Notes: a model not told the origin generated them from the letters alone. Positions 1-9,456 are shown, counted from the stretch's first letter. The stretch is 31,647 nucleotides of DNA from Bacteroidota bacterium (GCA_021824855.1 JAKAJX010000205.1:1-31647), one strand, 5' to 3'. A program made the numbers and translations.

Positions 1-45
1 TTTGATAGCTATACATTCAACTTATAATGCGACTAAACTACCATT

Positions 46-528
46 ATGCAGCACAGATTAATTACGCAAAATGATTTTGAAGCATTATTTAATTTATATA
101 TGGATGAATCGGCTAATGCTTATTTAACCTACGATCCAATGTCCACCGCAGAATTTAATGTGCTATTTAATGAATTATTGGCAACAGCAACTGTTTATGT
201 GGTTGAATGGAATAATGAAGTGGTTGCTACCTATCGATTAGTTAATAATAGATATCGCCAATCGCATATTGTTTATATTGGAAGTTTTGCTGTAAAAAAT
301 AATATGAAAGGGAAAGGAATTGGAACAAATATTTTACGCTTTATTCAGCAAAAAGCTATCGCAAATGGAAAAAAGCGTATTGAATTAACCGTTGCTATCA
401 ATAACAATGTAGCCATTCAACTGTATCAAAAAAATGGATTTGAAATTGAAGGAACACTTAAAAAAAATTACTCATTAAGCAGCACCGGTGAATATTATGA
501 TGAATATTTAATGAGCTTAATTTTATAA
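46..528 (+). CDS. GNAT family N-acetyltransferase
   Basis: A 160-residue protein with the GNAT fold: a short N-terminal helix/strand region, the acetyl-CoA binding segment at about residues 85-98 (NNMKGKGIGTNIL, matching the Q/R-x-x-G-x-G/A motif A), and the C-terminal NNVAIQLYQKNGFEIEGT segment typical of motif B, where an N-x-x-A-x-x-L-Y-x-x-x-G-F pattern is nearly universal. Family members transfer an acetyl group from acetyl-CoA to an amine; the tyrosine and the GFE(I)EG ending resemble RimI/RimJ-like or PhnO-like enzymes, but the substrate cannot be read from sequence. The gene is complete and ends 8 bases before the convergent stop of the TonB-plug gene. The ATG at 46 is used because it opens directly on the fold; no Shine-Dalgarno site is visible. 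Family assignment is firm, function is not. Confidence 0.9.
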   Translation: MQHRLITQNDFEALFNLYMDESANAYLTYDPMSTAEFNVLFNELLATATVYVVEWNNEVVATYRLVNNRYRQSHIVYIGSFAVKNNMKGKGIGTNILRFIQQKAIANGKKRIELTVAINNNVAIQLYQKNGFEIEGTLKKNYSLSSTGEYYDEYLMSLIL

Positions 529-535
529 AAGTATT

Positions 536-2926
536 TTATTCAATAATTTGTTCAACGCGTACTAATTTTCCTTCTGTATTAACTCCTTCAAGAATAACTC
601 TCATTCGTTTAACAATATCGCTATTATAAAATTGAATTCGAGCCGTTTTATTGGTTCGGTTAGTGAGAATATACGGATTCCAATAAATTGTTGTTCGAGT
701 ATCGGGTGTAAAATCTTTTACAGGAAGTGAATAGTCGGGTGAATAAAATTGTTTATAGGTACTATATCCTTCTAAAAATTTAAAACTTAATCCTGTTTCT
801 TTTGAAGAAGTATTTTTTGAACTTCCTCCTTTTTTTGTATAAATAGCAACAGCACCTCCGGAACCTCCGCTAAGTGAGCCAAAAAAAGGTGGACGAAATA
901 CTTTTACATAAGCAATATCGGCCATTGCTAAAGAATTCACCAAATCTGCATCGGCCGGCATTTCATCTACAAATAAATCAGTAGCATCATTTCGCCAAGT
1001 TAATGCCCAATTATTACCGCCTCTATCGGTAATTTGTAAACCGGGTACCATCCCTTGTAAATAATGCAATACATCTAAAGAACTAACAGCTCTAATATCA
1101 TTTTCTACATCAAATCTATATCCATCATTATCTCCTGCAAATAAGCCCGATGTATATTTTTCGTCTAACAGCTCTATGGGCGATTTCGTTTTTGCTCTTA
1201 CAATTACTTCGCTTAAAGTAGTTGTTTGCATTAGTTGTTGCAATTTCTTTTGTTCGGCCAATGATTTCTGCATGTTTGCTAAAAATGCACTATCGTATAA
1301 ATTCCATAATTCTGATGATGGGGTTTGTGCAATTAATTGGTATTGGGCAGAAATTAATCCGTTTTGGAAGGAAGGTTCTGCATTAATAAACTGCTGTGTA
1401 CCGATTAATTTATAATATACTTTCGCTGTATCGAAAAATAGAAAATTGTTTCTGAAAAAACTTCCATCTTCATTCAGTGGAAGTATAAAAGATTTTTTAC
1501 TATTATCTTTAAAATGAACAATAGACAATAATTGCTCATTGTGTGTAAATTTGGTATTCATTCCACCAAAAAATTTTCCTACAAACTGGAGTTGATGGGT
1601 TTCTGCAGGATATTTTATTTCCGGAAATTTAGCTGCTAAAATATTTTCCCAATTAATTCTTCTCCATCCATGCGTAAGCATTACTAAATCTAAATGATGT
1701 GCAACACTGTCGGTAGTATTTGAAAAATAATAATCAGGATGATAAATGTATCCTTTAATATCATTGCTTATTAGTTGCGAGTAGATGGTATTTTTATCGG
1801 TAAGCAAATCAGCATCGGTGATAGCAATGGAAAGATTAGCAGCCACAGTATCGGGTACATTTATTTCGAGTAAATTTTTACTGCGTTTGCCCGTTCCTTT
1901 TGTAACCGTGTTAACCTCGGCATAAAATTCGTGCAAATCGTTATTAATAAAAACAATTCGTTCTGCAATAGGTATCCATGAGGCAGAAAAAATGGTAAGC
2001 TGCATAATGCCTGTAGGAAAATCTACAGTTGGTATTTCTGCAACTGCTAATTCTTTAACAGAAAAATTAATTCGTGCTTTATATACCATTTGCTGATTAA
2101 TAGTAGCAATAACATATAAAGTTTTAAACATACTATCGGCTTGGGCTGTTCTTTTTAAAGAAAAAATTGTTTTGCCGGCAATTGGCTGTACTTCTAACAC
2201 AATTCCTTTCGTTTTTGCTTGAGGCAAATGACTGGTATATTTTTTTCCAAATTGATCTATCCAATCTACTTTATATTGTTCCTTCGTTGCATCTATTGTA
2301 AAAGTGCCCATTCCATCGTGAACACTCATAAAAGAATCTATTATTGTTCCATTTTGTTTTTTAATTGCACCACGTATTTTTACCGGTTTGCCTAAAGAAT
2401 CGGTTGCTAAAAATGCCACTCGAGATGATAATCCTTCCACTAAATCTCCTCCTTCCGGAAAAAAATGTATTTGTGTTTTAGGTATAGCGGTTGGTAATTT
2501 TAATTTTTGTGGTTGAAAAACGAGTACATCTTTATTGAATAAAAATGACGAATCAAAATTGAGCATCCAACTGGTATAGGCTCGAACATGAACTATTTGA
2601 CCGGTATATTTTTCCGGAATATCGAATTGGCCTTTTGCAGATGAATGATACACAGGTGCAATAAAATGCTTTAACAATTTTCCGGTAGCATCAAAAAAAT
2701 CTATGTATACATTTTTACTGAGGTTAGAAATATCTGTTCCAAGAAATAAGTAGGCTTTAAACCAAATAGTTTCTCCTTTATTATATACATATTTATCGAA
2801 ATGAATGTATACTTTTTCTTGCTGAAAATTATCTGCATAAATATTTAATACCGAATCAATTTGTTGGGCAGAAACACCTAATACCATTAATAGAGATATA
2901 CAACTTAAAGCTACTTTTTTTTTCAT
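536..2926 (-). CDS. Secreted MG2-like/TonB-plug domain surface protein
   Basis: A 796-residue protein with a clear Sec signal peptide (MKKKVALSCISLLMVLGVSA, cleavage near AQQ). Residues about 30-140 resemble the macroglobulin-like MG2 domain seen in this Bacteroidota family (VYIHFDKYVYNKGETIWFKAYLF). The centre contains the characteristic LVMLTHGWRRINW segment. Residues about 590-705 form a TonB-receptor plug-like domain (VLHYLQGMVPGLQI, later GGSGGAVAIYTKKG). No beta-barrel of a TonB-dependent receptor follows; the protein ends about 90 residues after the plug. Related proteins are annotated as carboxypeptidase-regulatory-like or TonB plug proteins of unknown function, probably periplasmic or outer-membrane. 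The gene is monocistronic, converging with the GNAT gene. A possible promoter and an inverted repeat lie upstream (separate entries). Confidence 0.8.
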   Translation of the reverse strand: MKKKVALSCISLLMVLGVSAQQIDSVLNIYADNFQQEKVYIHFDKYVYNKGETIWFKAYLFLGTDISNLSKNVYIDFFDATGKLLKHFIAPVYHSSAKGQFDIPEKYTGQIVHVRAYTSWMLNFDSSFLFNKDVLVFQPQKLKLPTAIPKTQIHFFPEGGDLVEGLSSRVAFLATDSLGKPVKIRGAIKKQNGTIIDSFMSVHDGMGTFTIDATKEQYKVDWIDQFGKKYTSHLPQAKTKGIVLEVQPIAGKTIFSLKRTAQADSMFKTLYVIATINQQMVYKARINFSVKELAVAEIPTVDFPTGIMQLTIFSASWIPIAERIVFINNDLHEFYAEVNTVTKGTGKRSKNLLEINVPDTVAANLSIAITDADLLTDKNTIYSQLISNDIKGYIYHPDYYFSNTTDSVAHHLDLVMLTHGWRRINWENILAAKFPEIKYPAETHQLQFVGKFFGGMNTKFTHNEQLLSIVHFKDNSKKSFILPLNEDGSFFRNNFLFFDTAKVYYKLIGTQQFINAEPSFQNGLISAQYQLIAQTPSSELWNLYDSAFLANMQKSLAEQKKLQQLMQTTTLSEVIVRAKTKSPIELLDEKYTSGLFAGDNDGYRFDVENDIRAVSSLDVLHYLQGMVPGLQITDRGGNNWALTWRNDATDLFVDEMPADADLVNSLAMADIAYVKVFRPPFFGSLSGGSGGAVAIYTKKGGSSKNTSSKETGLSFKFLEGYSTYKQFYSPDYSLPVKDFTPDTRTTIYWNPYILTNRTNKTARIQFYNSDIVKRMRVILEGVNTEGKLVRVEQIIE

Positions 2927-2950
2927 AATTGTTTGTTTAAAACCGTGTTA

Positions 2951-2982
2951 CAAGGTATACCAACAATCTATTTTTAAACAAA
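2951..2982 (-). promoter_or_regulatory. Possible Bacteroidota promoter for the TonB-plug gene
   Basis: Read on the minus strand, TTTG (plus positions 2979-2982) is followed after 21 bases by TACCTTG (2951-2957), one base short of the TAnnTTTG -7 consensus. The gene's ATG begins about 25 bases downstream. The -33 element lies inside the inverted repeat at 2973-2995. Inference from motif only. Confidence 0.35.
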
Positions 2983-2995
2983 TTTTTTGTTTAAA
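2973..2995. repeat. 10-bp perfect inverted repeat, possible operator
   Basis: TTTAAACAAA (2973-2982) and TTTGTTTAAA (2986-2995) form perfect 10-bp arms around a TTT spacer. A further copy of the same 10-mer, TTTGTTTAAA, occurs at 2932-2941, just upstream of the TonB-plug ATG. The repeat covers the putative -33 element, so it could be an operator. The region is very AT-rich and chance cannot be excluded. The rest of the 356-base gap 2927-3282 holds tRNA-Pro and its promoter; I see nothing else in it. Confidence 0.4.
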
Positions 2996-3114
2996 CTTTA
3001 ATTAATAATAAGTTATTTTTTGGGGTGTTGCATTATGTACATACAAATTAATTTTGAACAACTTTGCCTACAAACTATACTTTATTATAAATAAGAAGAT
3101 TGTTTAATTATAAG

Positions 3115-3188
3115 TCGGGATGACTGGATTCGAACCAGCGGCCCCCACGTCCCGAACGTGATGCGCTACCGGGCTGCGCTACATCCCG
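3115..3188 (-). tRNA. tRNA-Pro (anticodon CGG)
   Basis: The minus strand folds into a complete 74-nt cloverleaf: acceptor arms CGGGATG/CATCCCG, D arm GCGC/GCGC, anticodon stem TCACG/CGTGG around loop TTCGGGA (anticodon CGG, reading CCG), a 5-nt variable loop, T arm GCTGG-TTCGAAT-CCAGT, and discriminator A. CCA is not encoded. It has its own promoter 10 nt upstream. Confidence 0.95.
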
Positions 3189-3197
3189 AATACAATA

Positions 3198-3229
3198 CAA
3201 ATTTATTAGCAACTAACCATTCATACAAA
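3198..3229 (-). promoter_or_regulatory. Bacteroidota-type promoter of tRNA-Pro
   Basis: On the minus strand TTTG (3226-3229) is followed after 20 bases by a perfect -7 box TAAATTTG (3198-3205). The mature tRNA 5' end at 3188 is 10 bases downstream, the distance expected for initiation close to the tRNA. Confidence 0.65.
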
Positions 3230-3282
3230 AAACATTCTCAAATCAATATCAATTTTGTTACTTTCAATTTAAAATTAATAAA

Positions 3283-5307
3283 ATGAAAAAAATAGTAGCA
3301 ACTTTTTTTGCTTCTACCCTTCTGCTTTTTATTTCTTGCAAACAAAATAATAGTAAAGATTTTCTTTCTTCTAATATTGATAGTACTGTAAAACCAGGTG
3401 ATAACTTTTTTGAATATGCCAATGGAAATTGGATTAAAAATAATCCTATACCAGCCGATGAAAGCAGTTGGGGTATTGGAAATTTAGTGCAACAAGAAAT
3501 TTATTTGCGACTGAAAAATATTAATGAAAAAGCTATTGCAGAAAAATCAGCGAATGGAACTATTGCACAAAAAATTGCAGATTTCTGGAAAAGTGGCATG
3601 GATTCTATGGCTTTAAACAAAAATGGTATTGCCCCACTTAATAGCGATTTAGCCCAAATTGATGCAATTAATTCCATTAAAGATATTGTTAATTTAACGG
3701 CTTTATTTCATAAAAAAGGCATTGGCTGTTTGTTCGCCGATTATGTAGCTCAAGATGATAAAAATAGTAATTCAATGGCATACCAACTGGTGCAAGGCGG
3801 ATTATGCATGCCCAACCGAGATTACTATTTTAATACAGATAGCAAAACTGTAGCTGTAAGAAATGCCTATCAAAAATATTTAGTACAAACATTTAAACAA
3901 TTAGGATATGATAGTGCCATTGCTGCTCAAAAAGCTAATTCGGTATTTTTAGTAGAAACTAAACTGGCAAAAGCTTCTCGTAAATTGGTTGATTTGCGAG
4001 ATCCTTACAGTAACTATCATAAAATGAGTGTAAATGCTTTTTCAAAACTTTCATCAAACATTAATTGGCTCAATTATTTACAAGCAATTGGTATTAATAA
4101 AATCGACTCGTTAATTGTTGGACAACCAGAATTTTATGCAACATTAAATAATGAATTAGCATCTAATAGTATTGATAATTGGAAAAATTATTTTAAAGCT
4201 CATCTTATTTTATCGAATGCAGGTTTATTAGATGATGCAACCTATCATAATTATTTTGAGTATAGAAAAACTTTAAGTGGTACTACTAAAGCAAGACCAA
4301 GATGGAAAAGAGTCTTAGACAATGAAGAAAATATTTTAGGCGAAGCTTTAGGACAACTTTTTGTAAAAGAATATTTTAACGAGAAGGCAAAACAACGGTA
4401 TACTAATTTAGTGGAAGCCATACGTGATGCTTATAAAGAAAGAATTAAAAAACTAGCGTGGATGAGTGATAGTACTAAACAAAAAGCAGTAGATAAATTA
4501 GCAAAAATTACTAAAAAAGTAGGTTATCCGGATAAATGGAAAGACTTTTCGGCTATGCAAATTAGTAACACAGACTATGTGTACAATATGCAACATGCCA
4601 ACGAATGGTGGCATAATTATATGATTAATAAATTAGGTAAACCGGTTGATAGAACCGAATGGGATATGAGTCCGCAAACCTATAATGCCTATTACAATCC
4701 TTCTAATAATGAAATTGTGTTGCCTGCAGGAATGTTTACTGTGCCGGGAATGCGTGATGAAGATTTAGACGATGCTTTTGTTTATGGATATGCAGCAGCT
4801 TCTACTATTGGACATGAAATTACGCATGGTTTTGATGATCAGGGAAGACAATATGATGCCACAGGAAATTTAAAAAGTTGGTGGCTTGCCAAAGATTCTA
4901 TTCAGTTTACGCAACGTACAAGAAAAATAATTCAACAATTCAATGAATTTAATCCGGTTGATACTTTACATGTAAATGGAGCAGCAACGCAAGGTGAAAA
5001 TATTGCAGATTTGGGAGGATTATTATTGGGGCTTGATGCTTTTAAAAAAACAGAATTATATAAAAACAATCAACTAATTCATGGACAAACACCTTTGCAA
5101 AGATACTTTCTTGGTTATGCTTATAGTTGGATGATACAAGACAGAAAAGAGCGATTATCGGCACAATTAATGCTCGATGTGCATGCTCCTGCCAAAGAAA
5201 GAGTAAACGGTCCGGTTGTAAATATTCCCGAATTTTATCAAGCTTTCGGAATACAGCCAACCGATAAAATGTATCGGCCGGATAGCCTTCGAGTAAATAT
5301 TTGGTAA
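3283..5307 (+). CDS. M13 family (PepO/neprilysin-like) metallopeptidase lipoprotein
   Basis: A 674-residue zinc endopeptidase of family M13. The N-terminus (FFASTLLLFISC) is a lipoprotein signal with the lipidated Cys at residue 19, so the enzyme should be membrane-anchored outside the cytoplasm. The N-terminal M13 domain begins at about residue 36 with PGDNFFEYANGNWIKNNPIP. The zinc site is HEITH (H511, E512, H515) and the third ligand E572 lies in ENIADLGG, both diagnostic of M13. NAYY (about residues 466-469) corresponds to the substrate-binding NAxY motif. The C-terminal end is a hydrophilic RPDSLRVNIW; the family often ends in a CxVW motif, here replaced by VNIW without Cys. Length is normal. 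It probably degrades peptides in the periplasm or at the cell surface. It is transcribed away from tRNA-Pro and is monocistronic. Confidence 0.93.
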   Translation: MKKIVATFFASTLLLFISCKQNNSKDFLSSNIDSTVKPGDNFFEYANGNWIKNNPIPADESSWGIGNLVQQEIYLRLKNINEKAIAEKSANGTIAQKIADFWKSGMDSMALNKNGIAPLNSDLAQIDAINSIKDIVNLTALFHKKGIGCLFADYVAQDDKNSNSMAYQLVQGGLCMPNRDYYFNTDSKTVAVRNAYQKYLVQTFKQLGYDSAIAAQKANSVFLVETKLAKASRKLVDLRDPYSNYHKMSVNAFSKLSSNINWLNYLQAIGINKIDSLIVGQPEFYATLNNELASNSIDNWKNYFKAHLILSNAGLLDDATYHNYFEYRKTLSGTTKARPRWKRVLDNEENILGEALGQLFVKEYFNEKAKQRYTNLVEAIRDAYKERIKKLAWMSDSTKQKAVDKLAKITKKVGYPDKWKDFSAMQISNTDYVYNMQHANEWWHNYMINKLGKPVDRTEWDMSPQTYNAYYNPSNNEIVLPAGMFTVPGMRDEDLDDAFVYGYAAASTIGHEITHGFDDQGRQYDATGNLKSWWLAKDSIQFTQRTRKIIQQFNEFNPVDTLHVNGAATQGENIADLGGLLLGLDAFKKTELYKNNQLIHGQTPLQRYFLGYAYSWMIQDRKERLSAQLMLDVHAPAKERVNGPVVNIPEFYQAFGIQPTDKMYRPDSLRVNIW

Positions 5308-5372
5308 GATGGTTGAAATACTTTCAAGGAAGTAACATGTATTAGGTAAAATAGGTAAAATAATATGGTATT

Positions 5373-6386
5373 TTATAACATGGTAATGCCCATTCCTTTA
5401 TTACCGGTAATAGATATTTTTCCAAAATCAAAATTCAATCCTCCAGCAACATCTTGTGTTTGTAGTAATGGACCATCCATGTCTACATAATCAAGTTGTG
5501 GTAAAAAATTAGCAATGGCAGAAGATCCAATACTGCTTTCATTCATACTGCCCATCATTATTTTTAAATTTAATTCTCTTGCTTTTTTAATCATACGCAA
5601 TGCAGGCGTAATACCGCTACATTTTGTAAGTTTAATATTGATTCCATGAAAATGCTGAAAACATTTTGCAACATCATTTTCCGATACACAACTTTCATCG
5701 GCAATTAATGGCAATTCCGATTGCGTGTATAAAATTTTCATTTCTTCCCAATTATCTTTTTGTAGTGGCTGCTCAATAAACTCTACTCCTAATTTGCGTA
5801 ATTGCGGAATTTTGTTTAATGCTTCGCTTAAAGTCCAACCTGCATTGGCATCAATTCTAAAAATAGCATTGGTGTGTTGCCGCAAAGCTTTTACAATAGC
5901 AATATCTTCATTGGTTCCTAATTTTATTTTATAAATTGGCCATGGTTTAGCATTCATTTTAGTTACCATTTTGTCAATAGAATCTATGCCAATAGTATAA
6001 TCAGTTAATGGAATATCTTCCCATGTGGTGTTCCATAATTCGTATAATAATTTCCCTTCCATTTTACCATACAAATCCCATCCGGCCATATCTAATGCAC
6101 AAACTAAAAAAGGATTATCAGGAAATAAATGATGCAAATAATGCCAAAATCTTTCAGGATCGGTAAAGGCGAATTTTTCTATATAATTTTTTTTGGCATT
6201 CATATCCTCAATCATTTTTTCAACAGTAACATTATAATAAGTAATTGCAGAAGCTTCGCCATAGCCAATTAAGTTTCCTAATTGCAATGCCACAATTAAA
6301 ATGGGTTGGTGTGTTTTTGTTCTTCCATTAGAAATGGTAAACGGATATTGAAAAGGAAGTTGATATGGTTGAAATGCCAATTTCAT
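5373..6386 (-). CDS. Dipeptide epimerase (L-Ala-D/L-Glu epimerase type, enolase superfamily)
   Basis: A 337-residue muconate-lactonizing subgroup enzyme. The catalytic K-x-K pair is K153/K155 (YKIKLG), the Mg2+ ligands are D179 (RIDANAGW), E205 (EQP) and D230 (ADES), and the opposing lysine is K252 in NIKLTKCSG. A DxD pair near the C-terminus (D302, D304 in VDMDGP) binds the dipeptide ammonium group in known dipeptide epimerases and separates them from other members. Typical substrates are L-Ala-D-Glu and related dipeptides released during murein recycling; the exact specificity is not provable here. It lies upstream-to-downstream with M13 on the opposite strand (convergent) and about 80 bases after the malQ gene on the same strand, separated from it by a strong terminator. 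Confidence 0.9.
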   Translation of the reverse strand: MKLAFQPYQLPFQYPFTISNGRTKTHQPILIVALQLGNLIGYGEASAITYYNVTVEKMIEDMNAKKNYIEKFAFTDPERFWHYLHHLFPDNPFLVCALDMAGWDLYGKMEGKLLYELWNTTWEDIPLTDYTIGIDSIDKMVTKMNAKPWPIYKIKLGTNEDIAIVKALRQHTNAIFRIDANAGWTLSEALNKIPQLRKLGVEFIEQPLQKDNWEEMKILYTQSELPLIADESCVSENDVAKCFQHFHGINIKLTKCSGITPALRMIKKARELNLKIMMGSMNESSIGSSAIANFLPQLDYVDMDGPLLQTQDVAGGLNFDFGKISITGNKGMGITML

Positions 6387-6417
6387 AGGATGCTAATTTA
6401 GTGTTTTATTGAAAAGA

Positions 6418-6449
6418 AAAAGCCAACTGAGTATTTTCAATTGGCTTTT
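6418..6449 (-). terminator. Rho-independent terminator of the 4-alpha-glucanotransferase gene
   Basis: Perfect 9-bp arms AAAAGCCAA (6418-6426) and TTGGCTTTT (6441-6449) with a further TGA/TCA pairing inside. Read on the minus strand it sits about 20 bases after the malQ stop codon and is followed by the U-rich run TTTTTCTTTTC. Confidence 0.8.
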
Positions 6450-6468
6450 AATAAATAGGTTGGTTATT

Positions 6469-9375
6469 CTACCTTCCACTTGCAATAATATCTACTTTTA
6501 ACTGACTATTAAAATTATCTTCTTCTAATAAATCTTCTACAGTAATATGCATGCGATAACACCAATAATGATTGGGATTGGCAGGAATATTAATTCTTTC
6601 ATCAGCCGGATTTATTCGCCGAAGTTTTTCATTGGTTCCTAATAAATCTTGCAGTTGAAAAATACTCCACATGGCAGGAGAATATAAATGTTGTACTACA
6701 ATTGCATTGTTTATCCATGCCTCGCAATAAAAGGGAGCATTGCCCCATTGTCCTAATTCTCTATTATAAAAGGCTTGTGTTTTAGCAGTATCTTCTTCCC
6801 ACCATCCTCGAATTGTGCTCATATCATGTGTGGAAGGCGTAACTACACTTAAATAAGGAGCATCATTTGGATGAAAAAATTCTTTTGTAGGATCTTTTGG
6901 CATCCGTTGAATTTCTAAACTTAATAATCCCAATTGACGCATTACTTCGGGTACACAACTTGGCACTAATCCTAAATCTTCTCCGCAAACCAACATATTG
7001 GTTACACGTTTTAAAGCTGGTAATTTTTGCAATGCTTCTTTCATCCAAAAATCATCTTGCCTGCGGAAAAAGTAATTAATATATAGTTGATTTAATTTTG
7101 TTTGAGCACTTTCTTCTAAAGCTTTAAATGAATAAGTTGTATCCATTCCAAACCTAAAATGATATTGCTGACCTTGAGAACCTTCTACTTCAAATAATAT
7201 AATATTGCTAACTAAATCAAATAGTCCTTGTTTAATTTTTTGTGTAAATGCATCATCGTTCCAAGATGCAAGGTGTTGAACAATATTTTGTTGTGTAGCT
7301 ACTTCTGGTTTTAAAGTATAACTGCCCGATCCATCATAATTTAAAAATGTGTTTTTTACATAAGCATCATCATAGCCAAATATTTTCCATAGAATATCAT
7401 TTGTTATAAAAGGTTGGGTATATCTATGATAATCGAACCAAATATGATTGCTATCAAATTCGGTAATATGAACAGGAACGGAAGGAACAAAATGCCCCAT
7501 AATTCCTTCCACTGCATGCATAGGAATACTCCAAATACGAAAGAATCCTAAAATATGATCTATTCTAAACGCATCGAAATAGTAACTCATTTGTTCGAAT
7601 CGCAATTTCCACCATGCAAAGCCATCGGCTCGCATAGCTTGCCAATTATAGGTAGGAAAACCCCAGTTTTGTCCCTTCACGGCAAAATCATCGGGTGGTG
7701 CACCAGCTTGCATATTCATGTGAAATAAATCCGGTCTTTGCCAAGCATCAACGCCAAAGCGATATACGCCTATAGCAATATCTCCTTTTACAATAATTCC
7801 ATTTTCATGTGCATATTGAGTTGCAGCTTTTAGTTGTAAATGCAAATGGAATTGAATAAAATAGTTAATAGCAATATCATTAAAATCGGCCGAATTTTCT
7901 GAAGCAAGAATACTAAGTTGCGTTTCGTTAATAGTTGTATACTCCGGCCACTGATTAAAATTAGCTGTATGATATTTATCTCTTAACCAACAAAAAATAG
8001 CATAGGGCACTAACCAATGTTTATTTTGATTAAAATATTGTTGGTATGTTTTGCTGTTGAATGTAGCCTCTTTTTGTAGCGGATAAATTTGTTTTAAATA
8101 ATTAAGCTTAATATTAATTATTGCATCATAATCAATTGTAGATAAGCTATTTAATTTATTTTTTTCATCTTCTAATCCTGCTAATAAATGCCGATTTTTT
8201 TCATCGGTCATTGCTTCTAAGTTAAGATATAATGGATGCAATGCAAATGCCGAAATAGCAGCATAGGGATAAGAATCTTTCCAAGTATGTGTAGCAGTAG
8301 TATCATTTACCGGTAAGATTTGAATCAATTTTAGTCCTACTTTTTTGCTCCAATCTACTAATAACTTCAAATCTAAAAATTCGCCGGTCCCAAAACCATT
8401 CTTGGTTCTTACACTAAAAACCGGAATAGCAACGCCTGCACCTTTCCAAGTATTATTTGGTAAAAAAGCAAAACCATCATTTACAAAAGTTTGTTTATTT
8501 TCTTCAATTGTATCAAATAAAAAACGATTGTTTCCATCTTCATACCTAATGAATTGTTTATTTTCTATATCGTACACTCCATATTTATAAAAGACAGGAA
8601 GGTTATCGGAAGTTAGATTTAATTTAACTGAATAATAATCCTCTCCTTTTTTTCTTTGTAATAAAATAGGATTTTCTACACTCCAATTCTTTAATAGTTT
8701 CCCCGATCCAATTAAGCAAATAGTTTGTCCTTTTTGTAACAAAGGGGCTTTTACTTTAAATAAATGTGTAAACTTTTTGGGTTGTTTAATATTTAATTCG
8801 GAGTAATTGTTATTCAATAACACATTTACAAAAGGCTCTGAATAAAATACATTTTCATAATACCCTGCGAAGTTCCAAGAATCGAATAAATATAATTCCG
8901 ATGCTTCTATTGCGGCTACTTCAATCACTTTATCAGTACCCCAATCGTACGAAATCATCCCATCGGCATTTTTTAAAACATAGTTATAGGTAATAACCGA
9001 TTGAGAAAGTGTTTCTTTATTTAATTCAATTTCAGCAGTCCAAAAATCATCATTCAAAAAATGTAAAGGCAATGCATTATCGATAGCACCATCGCCTAAA
9101 AGCGGATGATTACCGGTAATGAAGATGTTTTGTCCAAATTCGGTATGAAACTTTAGCCGAAAAACAATTGTAAGTGTATTTATTTTCTGCGTGGATTGTT
9201 CTACAATAATTGGTTGTGTAATAGCCTTTTTTCTAACTTTTTTTTCTATAGGCTTCTCTGTATTTGTAGAAATTTCAGTTACTGATTCAATAAGTTTGGA
9301 AACTCTTTTACTTGATTTTGTTGTATCCGCTTGTATATCGGATTTTTTTTTCTTACTGGAAGTATTGTTAGTCAT
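6469..9375 (-). CDS. malQ: 4-alpha-glucanotransferase (GH77) with two CBM20-like starch-binding domains
   Basis: A large amylomaltase of the DPE2-like architecture (968 residues from this start). After a Lys/Ser/Thr-rich tail of about 60 residues come two CBM20-like modules (VFRLKFHTEFGQNIFITGNHPLLGDG and LFKVKAPLLQKGQTICLIGSGKLLKNW), then the GH77 catalytic domain. The nucleophile Asp lies in FRIDHILGFFRIW (about residue 606) and the acid/base Glu in GEDLGLVP (about 799); STHDMSTIRGWWEED is the third conserved block. It transfers maltooligosaccharide segments between glucans, in glycogen or maltodextrin metabolism in the cytoplasm. An alternative ATG lies 6 codons upstream (9393). I prefer 9375 because a weak -7-like TATTTTG ends only about 9 bases before 9393, but this is not certain. 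Confidence 0.92.
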   Translation of the reverse strand: MTNNTSSKKKKSDIQADTTKSSKRVSKLIESVTEISTNTEKPIEKKVRKKAITQPIIVEQSTQKINTLTIVFRLKFHTEFGQNIFITGNHPLLGDGAIDNALPLHFLNDDFWTAEIELNKETLSQSVITYNYVLKNADGMISYDWGTDKVIEVAAIEASELYLFDSWNFAGYYENVFYSEPFVNVLLNNNYSELNIKQPKKFTHLFKVKAPLLQKGQTICLIGSGKLLKNWSVENPILLQRKKGEDYYSVKLNLTSDNLPVFYKYGVYDIENKQFIRYEDGNNRFLFDTIEENKQTFVNDGFAFLPNNTWKGAGVAIPVFSVRTKNGFGTGEFLDLKLLVDWSKKVGLKLIQILPVNDTTATHTWKDSYPYAAISAFALHPLYLNLEAMTDEKNRHLLAGLEDEKNKLNSLSTIDYDAIINIKLNYLKQIYPLQKEATFNSKTYQQYFNQNKHWLVPYAIFCWLRDKYHTANFNQWPEYTTINETQLSILASENSADFNDIAINYFIQFHLHLQLKAATQYAHENGIIVKGDIAIGVYRFGVDAWQRPDLFHMNMQAGAPPDDFAVKGQNWGFPTYNWQAMRADGFAWWKLRFEQMSYYFDAFRIDHILGFFRIWSIPMHAVEGIMGHFVPSVPVHITEFDSNHIWFDYHRYTQPFITNDILWKIFGYDDAYVKNTFLNYDGSGSYTLKPEVATQQNIVQHLASWNDDAFTQKIKQGLFDLVSNIILFEVEGSQGQQYHFRFGMDTTYSFKALEESAQTKLNQLYINYFFRRQDDFWMKEALQKLPALKRVTNMLVCGEDLGLVPSCVPEVMRQLGLLSLEIQRMPKDPTKEFFHPNDAPYLSVVTPSTHDMSTIRGWWEEDTAKTQAFYNRELGQWGNAPFYCEAWINNAIVVQHLYSPAMWSIFQLQDLLGTNEKLRRINPADERINIPANPNHYWCYRMHITVEDLLEEDNFNSQLKVDIIASGR

Positions 9376-9456
9376 ACGTTTTCCCGCGGGCAATTCGTTA
9401 GCAAAATATGGTATCTCTACTCTTCGATACTTTTTAAAAAGCTAAGATAATGGTAT

